In this document: positions 12,391 through 22,000 of the stretch, in pieces | How positions within the stretch are numbered: position 1 is the stretch's first letter | Layout: each line of letters opens with the position of its first letter | Assembly: GCA_947034885.2 (NCBI GenBank) | Contig: OX344753.2 | Location: forward strand, 16,182,001 to 16,246,000 | DNA: 64,000 nt | DNA from: Thuidium tamariscinum | Lineage: Eukaryota > Streptophyta > Bryopsida > Hypnales > Thuidiaceae | Reading direction: 5' to 3' | Position numbers and translations under genes: made by a program | The notes under the pieces: model-generated | Database searches by the model: none | The model's input: the letters and a program-made list of their open reading frames with translations, nothing else | What the model was told of the DNA's origin: nothing

Positions 12391-14343
12391 ATGTTTTTTG
12401 TAATTTTATTAAATTTGAATTTCAAATGAAAAATTTCTTCATTGTACAAGAAAACATCAAGAAATGACTAGTGTGTTGCCAATGTATTTAACCTCCTTTC
12501 ATTGTAGGTTGATTTAGAATAAGCTAAACTCCATATTTGCTTTTGAAATTTGTCATGAATGAACTTAACATCATATATCATGAATGGTGACAAAATTTTA
12601 TTTGAAAAGGCTTGAAGTTCATAGCCCTTGTTTTGTAGGAATAAAAAAAAATTCTCACCTCAAACATTGTAATCATTCAATCCAAAAGGTCAAATGGGTT
12701 GAATGCTTTTCTAGACATTGCCTTACTTCTTCAATAAAAATTTTGTATGATTTGTATGATTGAATTATTTTAAATTTGGACAATGCATGATCTAAAGTTG
12801 GTTATTATGACTTTTCTTCTTCCAAAACACCCTCCATGCTTTAGTGAATAAGAACACTAAATACTTTTAGAATCTCCATCAAAACTATAATCCCATAAAC
12901 TTTCAATTCAATATAATTGTGTATAACATATATGGCTTTAAAGATTGAAGTTAAATGGACCATAAATTTTGTCTTCACATTGTACAATTTTTAGTTTGTT
13001 AAATCCATTAAGGTAACTCCCTATTCATGCCAAATGAGGCAATTTTTGTCACTTAGAGTCAATGTCTTACACTTATACTTAATTTTTAATTATGTACACT
13101 ATTGTTGGTACCATGGCAAAATTTTAGTGAACTACCCTTCATTGCAAATTTCTTAAACTTGATTGTGTCCGTTTTTGTCATCTACATGAAATTATCTATT
13201 GACATCTATACTCATTGTACAATGAAAAATTTGTACAACTTCTATTTGTTAAGGATAACTTATTCATGAAAATTCTTACTACATGATGTTTTACATAGCC
13301 TAATTTATATATAATAGAGTGCGTAGCATTTCATAAACCCTATAATAATCCTTTATATTATATAAATTTTTTCCCTTTGAATTAAATGGACCCTATTTTT
13401 TAACTCATGTAGTTTTTCAAAAACCAAAAGTAATCTCCCCAGGAAATTATGAAAATTTCTAGTCGTTTCTAATGATAAAAAGGTCTTGGGACAGAAGGAA
13501 TTAGGAACAAATTTTTGTAAATGAAGGATACCGAGAGTATGTTTTGCAAGACTAAATTAATCTATCCTAAATTAACATCACTTTCAAAATTAGTCGGTCA
13601 CTTCAACCCCAATTTTCTTTTTAAGAAATACAAACAAACACAATATTGTTTTAGCTTGATCTAATATAAAACAATACAATTGTGATAAATCATTTTCAAC
13701 ATGTACAAATGGGATAAATCAATCTAATACTACAAGACACACCATGCATCAATGTCACATTACTATATCATAGTTCGCAAAAGCCTAAGAAACAAAACCT
13801 CTGTAAATAGAATGTACATTATGCAATTTGACTACACTAATTTATCTACTACTAGTGAGGTTGTCAAAAAAATAACTTACTTATAATTAGTATCACTTCA
13901 AATTTCTCTTTTTGTGTAAATTAATAATAGATACGTTATATTCAAATTGCAATAATTTAAAAATAATATGACTTTGATAAATTAGTGTCATACATACTAA
14001 TAGGGTTAATCAATATAGTGACTAATACATGTTCTCTCCACACTCAAAATAGAAGGTCTATAAAGTGCCATGGGTCTAAAAGTGTCCTTTGTATTTAAAA
14101 AAGTGCATACTTGAATTTTGAATGTATCAATGGCGAATTCAATATAATGCTTTCTAGAGCCCACTACCATTTCAACTTCATAACTTCATAACTAATTCCA
14201 CAAAGCACTAATCTAACAAAAGGTGGTGTCTTGGAGCATCAAACTCTAGACTTATACCTTGTAGCTCCATTACATCCTTTTGCCTAAGATAGGTGAATTC
14301 AATATCAACTACTAACTTAATACCACCCCAATGTTGAAAACTT
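12391..14343. other. AT-rich intergenic stretch
   Basis: No gene was found. A segment near 13970-14010 (GATAAATTAGTGTCATACA) resembles 62960-63000 (GGTAAATTAGTGTCACACA), suggesting a further dispersed repeat with undefined limits. Confidence 0.4.
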
Positions 14344-14447
14344 GTTGATTTTAGAATGAGAATCCATGATGGTAATACATGCCTTAACTTCACAATAAGA
14401 GAAGTTAAGGCATGTATTATGTTCATAGATTCTCATTCTAGAATCAA
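14344..14447. repeat. Inverted repeat with about 47-bp arms
   Basis: The left arm at 14344-14391 pairs with 14401-14447 around a loop of about 9 bp. Core complementarity includes AATACATGCCTTAACTTC against its complement, and TTAGAATGAGAATC against its complement, with only a few mismatches. It could be a small MITE or a hairpin RNA precursor. Confidence 0.6.
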
Positions 14448-14811
14448 TGACTACCCTAAATTTGGGTAAAATTAGGACAATGTTTGGTTTTATGTTCACC
14501 TACCTTGACAAAGGTTCAAAAGATAATTATAAAACAACATTGAAATTTGTAGAAAGATATTCCAAGGAGTTCAGTTTCCTTCCCAAAATGCTATCATCTC
14601 ATGACCAGTTGTTGACTTTTCAATGCTAATGTGGGTCTATACCATGGGCTACCCATCACCATTGCCATCACAAGTTGCACCTCATAACCTTCTTTTCTCT
14701 CAACTTGCTTCCTATACCCTTGGATCTTGAAGATCAAAGGTTGTGATTGAAAAGTAAACAATTGGTTATGTCCAATAACCTTCTCGCGGCTAACGTGGCT
14801 TGAAGGTTATC

Positions 14812-15043
14812 TAAAGTAGATACACCCAAAATGTCACCTGACCTTAAAGCGCCATCTACAATGTGTATACATTCCCAAAATCAGTCGTGTACCTAGATTG
14901 TAAATGGCGCTTTTAGAAACAAACTTTGACCGTTAATAACTTTTGCATACGGTACCCAAATCCTGCGTTCTTTGGTGCGTTGGAACATGCTTTCACTTGC
15001 CAACAAGACTGTATAAAAATCTGAACAGCATGATAGCAGGAAC
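14812..15043. mobile_element. MITE, family C copy 1 (3' part missing)
   Basis: It starts TAAAGTAGATACACCC and follows the family C interior (GCGCCATCTACAATGTG, TGACCGTTAATAACTTTTGC, TTCTTTGGTGCGTTGGAACA). It stops where copy 2 begins, so its own right terminus is lost or shared with copy 2. Confidence 0.6.
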
Positions 15044-15320
15044 TAAGGTAGGTACACCCAAAATGGCACCTGACCTTAAAGCGCCATCTACAATGTGCAT
15101 ACATTTTCGAAATCAGTCATGTAACCGGACTGTAGATGGGTATTTCAGAAACAGACTTTGACCGTTAATAACTTTTGCATACGGTATCCAAATCCTATGT
15201 TCTTTGGTGCGTTGGAACATGTTTTCACTTGCCAACAAGACTATGTAAAAATCAGAGCAGCATGATGACAGGAATTAGGCACAGTAAGAATACGTGGCCA
15301 TTTTAGGTGTACCCACCTTA
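15044..15320. mobile_element. MITE, family C copy 2
   Basis: It is bounded by TAAGGTAGGTACACCC and the complementary GGTGTACCCACCTTA. The interior is closely similar to copies at 14812 and 16504. It directly abuts copy 1, giving a head-to-tail composite. Confidence 0.65.
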
Positions 15321-15800
15321 ATACTTAAATGTTCACCCACGTTACATAGGATTCCCTGCTGCCCTTAAAAGTCAGTCTTTGGCGTGCTGGATCTTCCTCC
15401 AGCTAGCGTCTTTTACCGGGCAGTGGTGAATACACCTCCCGAACCCCTGCTGGTTTTGCCGGGGTCCTCTTTTACCTCGTCTTTTACCGGGTACCGGTGA
15501 AGACACTCCACAAGTGCCGACTGGAGAATCCCTTGAAACCTGGGCCCAAAGCACTCCAAAGTTGTGGGAGCTCTAAAAGTTAAGTTAGAGAGAAGTCAGG
15601 GAAGTCAGGGAACTGTATGGGCGCCTGCCGTCTGGTTTGGGCAACGCCCCCTTCAATTGGGAACCCCGCATCTTGGTGTGGCTCCAGCTGGCCACCTGGG
15701 GTGCACACTGTCCACGGGGAATCAATGCCCTCCCGCGACTTTTTCAGATTTTTTGGGACATTTCCAGATCCTAAAATCTACGTTTCTGTGATATTTAAGA
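15321..15800. other. GC-rich island without a recognised gene
   Basis: About 480 bp of clearly higher GC between MITE families C and D. It holds two copies of TTTTACCGGG followed by GGTGAA and ACAC, at 15411 and 15482. Several overlapping open frames exist on both strands, as expected from stop-codon scarcity at high GC; none has a domain I recognise. Confidence 0.4.
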
Positions 15801-16098
15801 ATATCTAGAATACGGTACCAGTCCTAGTGTAAAAAGATGTGTCGTTCACAGTTTGAAGGGGAAGTTTTTGTAGGAAAATCAGTGGTGCATTTCTGACCTT
15901 TTCAAACAAGGTTCACAATTTTTTTTCTCCTCTTGGAAGCTTGTCCAAAGTGTCTTTTATTTCTTTGCCATTTGGCAACTTGATGGAGGTCGGTGGGTGG
16001 GTTTCATTTTGGAATATTAACAAACGTTAGTTCACGTAGTTGGTTATATTTTTGTATTGTTAGGCTTGTAAGGGGTTCATGCCGATTGTAATATGTAG

Positions 16099-16396
16099 TA
16101 AGGTAGGGGGCTGTAATCGTGACCCTGTCTCTAAAAGTGATCTGGTAGATTTTGCCTCTAACATGTACCAAAAGTGTACATTTCAGAAGGGGGTCGCTTT
16201 TAGAAACCACTGTGTTTTCAACTTCAAAAATTCATAACTAATTCCATGAAGGTCCAAAAAATATAAAACGACTTGGATTAGATGCCAACTCCATTTTTCT
16301 TATCACGAAAATTTACTAAATTTTTAAAAAAAGAAGTTTAGCTTCCCCAAAATGCAAATCAGCTGGTAAAGGGTCACTTTTACAACCCCCTACCTT
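16099..16396. mobile_element. MITE, family D copy 1
   Basis: It is bounded by TAAGGTAGGGGGCTGTAA and the complementary TTACAACCCCCTACCTTA (one mismatch). The interior contains AAACGACTTGG and TTAGATGCCAACTCC, shared with copies at 37077, 62182 and, reversed, 44009. It is non-coding. Confidence 0.7.
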
Positions 16397-16503
16397 ATCC
16401 TTGGTAGAGTTGAATTTGGGACATCTACCATCTTAAAACCAAAGATGTAGCTTTTAGAAAATACACTCAGAATCCAAAAGAGGTTCAAAGCAATTTCTGA
16501 AGG

Positions 16504-16782
16504 CTAAGGTAGGTACACCCAAAAGCGCCCTGTTCCTTAAACCGCCATCTACAGTGCACATACATTTTCAAAATCAGTCATGTTCGGAGGCTGTAGATGG
16601 CGGTTTCAGAAACAGACTTTGACTGTGAATAACTTTTGCATGCGGTGTCCAAATCCTGTGTTCTTTGGTGCGTTGGAACATGCTTTCACTTGGCCACAAG
16701 ACTGTATAAAAATCTGAACTAGCTAATAACAGGAACTAGGCACAGTATGAAAAACTGGCGCTTTTGGGTGTACCTACCTTAG
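16504..16782. mobile_element. MITE, family C copy 3 (complete)
   Basis: About 26 bp of perfect terminal inverted repeat: it starts CTAAGGTAGGTACACCCAAA and ends with the exact complement TTTGGGTGTACCTACCTTAG. It is 279 bp long. The ends read C-TA-AGG ... CCT-TA-G, which would fit a TA target duplication, but this cannot be proven from one locus. Confidence 0.75.
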
Positions 16783-18240
16783 TTAGTATGGAAAAAACAT
16801 GCTACTCGAGACAATTGGCTTTCCTTACAGTCAAGTATACTGTACAAACAAGAAGCATCACTTTAACTTGTTTAAATTGAAGAGCATGACTAACTTGAAG
16901 GGTTAGCATGTAAAAAGCAACACTTACTGTTATTCTTCCACACAAAAATGGCACATGTGGTTAATGATATGATCAAACTCCTTAGGTGACCCTTCCAATG
17001 CAATTCATAGTATAGCTTCTAAATTCTTGCTACCAAGTCTATTTCTTAATACAAGTTTTGATCAAATTTTGTACATTAAAGACTCTTTCACAAGTCATAA
17101 TAGACACATGTTGCATGTAAGTCAATTCAATAAGGATAAGCAATTTAGGGTACCAAGGACGATAAACATATTGAGGTTAATTATCAAGGTGGCAACTACC
17201 AAATGTCTATACTAGCCAAAAAATTTTACCCCTTTTTTCCCCTTCCTTTAGTTGCTTGCTCGAGAAACACAAATCAAGTTATGAATAGCCTAAGCATTGT
17301 TAGTGTAGCTAGTCAAATTGCCATAATTTTTTACCGTATCGATTTGATTTCCTAACTCGGCATTTGGGATAGTGGTATCTCATTCCAATGTTTTCTATAT
17401 CATTCAAAATCTTTTAAATTTATTTGGTTGGGCAGAAACTAAACCTAACCATTCTTTGAACATTTTTTTCATTGGCTAGCTATATCTTTTGAACAAAGAG
17501 TATGACATTAATAACTCTATTGTTTCTAAATTGATATTTTTGAATCCTATCTACAACTACATTAATTTTACATTGTGTATACAATGTGGTTAGGATTTGG
17601 TTGGTGTTAACAAAGCCTCATAGTCATAGTCATAGTCACATTGTTCTTATTTGAATCTTCATATGACATAAGTTGACCTTATCTTTAAAAAATTTAGATA
17701 TAATCACAAAGGTACTACCAAAATTTAAGATCATATCTATTGGGGTACTATTGTTGATAATTTGTTTTTTTGTGATGTATGTTGGGATCTCCTAGATTGT
17801 CAAATTGATGAGCTTGTATTCTTATTCATAAAAAATCCTTGGTGAGATAAGGATGTGTATGAAAGAATGAGTTGCAAGGAAGGTGTTTTTGATACCATTT
17901 GAAGAGAGAGAATGTGCATTGAAGAGAGTTTACAATGATTTGACTATATACTAGGACAAAAATTATAAAATTTTGATGTTTTAATTTATTCAAAAAATAA
18001 AAAATTGGATGCCAAGAGCCATCAAGCCACCAAACTATAGTTGTTAGGCTATAGAACACTTCAACTTCAAGGCAATATTTATATTTATATTTATTTTTTA
18101 CTTTCAAATAAGGTTTGGCAATGTTAGTAAAAGAAAATCTTGTTTTTCAAGCAATTAGAGCATCTTCTTAAGAAAATAATTTGCAGGATTAATTTCTAAA
18201 TTCACTTTTTACCACTTAAAAAGAAAGAAGTTTCACAAGA
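16783..18240. other. AT-rich intergenic stretch
   Basis: No gene or clear structured repeat is visible. Confidence 0.45.
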
Positions 18241-18933
18241 TTAACCCCTAAAGTTTTTTGACTATGCTTTCACCAAAAACACTCTAAAACTACCATTTTT
18301 ATTACAAGTACAAAATTTTAGGAAAAAACCACATTCTTTGACATATGTAACCATTAGATCTTGTAGTAAGCTAGTTTGAGAAGATGTGGAGAAAATTTCA
18401 AGAATTTTTATAGTGTAGATTGCAAAATATTAGCATTTGCATATTCAAAAATCTTTTTTTATCTATGCAAAAATTAGGTAGTTGCACTTCACAAACTCAC
18501 ATTTGTATTAAAAAAATGTCCAAAACGGTTGTAATTCTTTGGATTCAATTTTCAAAGCAAGTTGGTTGTATGCTTGAAAAATTTCGAGTCATTCAAAGTT
18601 GTACAACATATAGGAAAAAAATAGCAAGTTCAAAGAAGTAGAGAATGGTTCAAAACTTTTCAGATATATATAAATCTAGAATACAAATTTCAAATTTTTA
18701 TTTTTCAAAAAGGGATTTTTTAAGAATTTTTTTGGAGTGCCCAAGTTGCCCAAAAGTTATATATCATACAAAAACTTTTTGACTATATAAAAAAAATTAT
18801 GAAAATTGTTGGGCCTTAAAGCTACTCCTTGGGCACATATTGTGTAGAAATTCAAAGAAAAAAAATTCATTCATATTGAGTTGCAAGAAATCACTATGCT
18901 GCCAACAAATGTAGTTTGGTCCTTTAGTGGTTA
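18241..18933. mobile_element. Fold-back element, family E copy 2 (degenerate)
   Basis: It starts TTAACCCCTAAAG and ends CTTTAGTGGTTA. The right part shares TGTTGGGCCTTAAAGCTACT and GTGTAGAAATTCAAAGA with the palindrome at 35940-36687; the left part is related to 20868-21290. The palindromic symmetry has largely decayed. It is non-coding. Confidence 0.5.
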
Positions 18934-19514
18934 CAATCTCTTTCTAGAATGATCTTACCATTGAAATTAGTGTGTTCAAATTTCATCTTAGAGCTATTAA
19001 TGGTTTAATTTTTCCTTCAATCTTGAATTTATTTTTCTTTAAATTATTTTTAATGAATGATTAAAAATTTATTTGAAGAAAATTCTAGACCCTCAATTCA
19101 ATTCATCAAGATAAAAAAAATCCAAAATCCAAAATTCAAAACTAGTAATGCAAATTAAAAAAATTTAAACTAAGGACATTTGAGGTAAAAAAATTTGGTC
19201 AAATAAGGTGCAAAACACTTCATTTCTTGACTTCAAATGCAATTATCTTGCAATCTATGCAATCAAAATTTTTGAAAGATTTTCTATACATTTTTACACT
19301 AATTTGGTATAAAATATTGTGGTTAGATATTCAATAAATAAAAAAAATTTAAAGTGCTTTATTCTTTAAAATATAGACATAGTAATTTTGAGTAGTTGCA
19401 TAAAAGAGACCTTGGGACTTCAAAGATCAATACAAATATAAAAATGGACAATTTGAAAATTGCAATCAAGGTTGACTAAGGCAACTTCATTTTTTTAGCA
19501 ATGACATTAGTGTA
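18934..19514. other. AT-rich intergenic stretch
   Basis: No gene or structured element was recognised. Confidence 0.4.
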
Positions 19515-19694
19515 TGACATTAGTAATGTGCACTTATGAACCTCTAGTCTAAGTGTACATAGGTAACTATGATAGGTGTTTATAACATAAGCACCTACAA
19601 TATAGATATGTATAACATAAGTACTTTATAACCATAGAAGGTAGTAATAATATAGATGCTTAGACTTATAGGGTTACTTTTGCTAGCAACCTTG
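19515..19694. mobile_element. MITE-like element, family A copy 4 (degenerate)
   Basis: Shares CATAGAAGGT, TATAACATAAGCACCTA and a right terminus TGCTAGCAACC with the other family A copies. The left terminus is eroded. Confidence 0.35.
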
Positions 19695-20200
19695 ATTTAT
19701 TAATGTGCAAACTTTTAGGGGTTAAGGGATTAAAATCACCTCTTCTATTGTCTTAGATATAATAAAATTTGGATTAAAATGCATGAAGTTTGAAATTACA
19801 AAAATTTGCTAAGTTTTTAAAACTTTCTTTGGGGTATTTGAAATTGGAATAGAGAGTAATCATATTAGAAGTTATTTGGTTAGTTTACATCAAATGATTA
19901 CATACAATTCAGTTGATGGGAGAAAGAGGTTTTAATTCACATAATTTACATAAACCTACTTTCCTCATATAAGATGGATACCCTCTAAATGGCCATTTTT
20001 TTCTACTATGTCTAGTTACTATTATTAGATTGAGTCAATTTTCATATTCTCTTGTTGGCAAGTGAAAGAAGATTTTCAATGCACCAAAGTGAATGTGACA
20101 TCATATGCCAAAGTTAGGAAGAGTCAAAACTTTAAATAATAGCCATGTTTTGAAATTATTGATTTCCCATCAGTTTATATTGATTTTCGAGATGTCCACA

Positions 20201-20768
20201 CGACGGTGCTAGTATATGAGGATGAAAATGTGAACATGTGAGCATGTAAGCTTTGAATATATATACAAGTAGATATACTACCACCATTGATAATGTTTAT
20301 AACATAAACACCCATAATATAGGAATCTATAATATAAATATACTATAATCATAGAAGGTTTCTTCAATAAAGACACGTATAGTATAGGCATAAGAGGATT
20401 TTTAGCTACTCTGGAAGACTGTGAGTTATCAAGCCATGGGAACTCTCTGAACGCTACCACTGAGGCGATCTGATGTGGCCAAGAGGCTTCCACATCAGAT
20501 AATCATATTTAATTAATAATTTAATATTATTTTTTGAAAAAAAAATTATTATTTTATTATTTTAAATTTTTTTAATAATATTTTAATATAAAAAATTATT
20601 TTATTATTTTATTATTTTATAATTATTTTATAATTATTATTTTATCTGACGCGTTCGCAGACAGGGGAACAGGGCTGAAATGGTCTCTTGAAGCCCTGAA
20701 AAATCCTCTTATGTGTATAGTCTTCTAAGCTCATAGGCTTACACTTCTAGGCTCACATACTAACTTTT
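20201..20768. mobile_element. MITE-like element, family A copy 3, split by a family B insertion
   Basis: The left half (GGTGCTAGTATATGAG onward) and right half (TTCTAGGCTCACATACTA) match the contiguous copy at 405-655. They are interrupted at 20389-20713 by a complete family B element, so family A was here first. Confidence 0.55.
20389..20713. mobile_element. MITE, family B copy 3, nested in family A
   Basis: It is bounded by CATAAGAGGATTTTTAG and AAAAATCCTCTTATG. The subterminal block contains GATGTGGCCAAGAGGCTTCC and the core is almost pure AT. The flanks both contain GTATAG, which could be part of a target duplication, but this is ambiguous because that word recurs in the host element. 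Confidence 0.7.
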
Positions 20769-20867
20769 ACATATATAGGCCAATGATGGCTTAATGTAAT
20801 TTGAAAATGGAATATGTTAAAACCTACTATTATCTATATTTATTATGTTTTCATTAAAAAAAATTGT

Positions 20868-21745
20868 TTAACCCCTAAGGGTTTTTGACTATGTTTCCAC
20901 CAAAATCACTCCAAAATTGCAATTTCTAATACAAGTGCAATTTTTTTGAAAAAAACATTTTTTGACATATTTAACCATAGGATCTTCTAGTTATGTGGTT
21001 TGATAGGATGTGGAAAAAAATTCAGAAATTTTCACCATGTAGATTGCAAGATATTAACATTTGAACTGACAAAAATCTTTTTTTTTAATCTTTGCAAAAA
21101 CCTAGGCAACTGTACTTCACAAGGTCAAATTTGTATCAAAAAAATACTCAAAATGATGGTTACTCTTTGAATTCATTTTACAATTCAAGTTGGCTATATG
21201 CTCAAAAAAATTCAAATCATTCGGAGTTGTACAACATATAGGAAAAAATAGTAAGCAAAAAGAAGTAGAAAATGCTTAAAAATACTAAATTATGAACAAT
21301 TTGTTTATAAAAATGAAAAATGCCAATCCTAATGATTAAAATATTGTAATAAAGAATCTTCACCCAATGTTTTAGTTTTCTTTTTCAAAAATATTAAAAA
21401 TTGAAATACATAAAGAATTTCAAACTTTTTTTTTTGTAATTTAGAGATTCTATAACTACCTGCAAACTACCCCAAACTAAAATTCTTCACAACTTGTAAC
21501 TCATTTATCAAAATGGAATGATTCAAAGCTTTCCAAATAGATAAAAATCTAATAAAATAATTAAAATAATTAATTTTTATTTTTAGAAAAAGTTTTTTTT
21601 TTTTTTTTTTTTTTTCTGCCCAGGTTGCCCACCGTTCAAAGGAAACAACATATCATGCCATAAGAAAAAAAGTTTGTCAAAAAACGAGGTTACCACGAAC
21701 CTACCCAAAATCCATTTTGTTCCCCACACGGACATTGGGACTTTA
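20868..21745. mobile_element. Fold-back element, family E copy 3 (degenerate)
   Basis: It starts TTAACCCCTAAGG and follows the family E interior (GTACAACATATAGGAAAAA, CTGCCCAGGTTGCCCA, CATATCATGCCATAA). It ends near GGACTTTAGGGAATC. A long T run lies at about 21595-21615. It sits just past the 3' end of the trigger-factor-like gene. Confidence 0.45.
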
Positions 21746-22000
21746 GGGAATCAAATGTCTCTCTATCTGAAGTGTTTTGGTATATTAAAACCAAGCTTCC
21801 ATATGAATGAGTTCGCTAAAAAATTTTCATACCAACTTTAAACCTGATTTTCCAGGAGCAGAAAGCACAGCTTTCTTAAGAGTCTAAATTTTCACCAAAA
21901 GTGAATCCATTGATGTGCTAGAGTAACAGAAACTCTGCAGCTCTCGAAATAACTGAATGCAGTCGCAATTGAACTGACGGGCGCCAAGCTCTTGGAGAGC

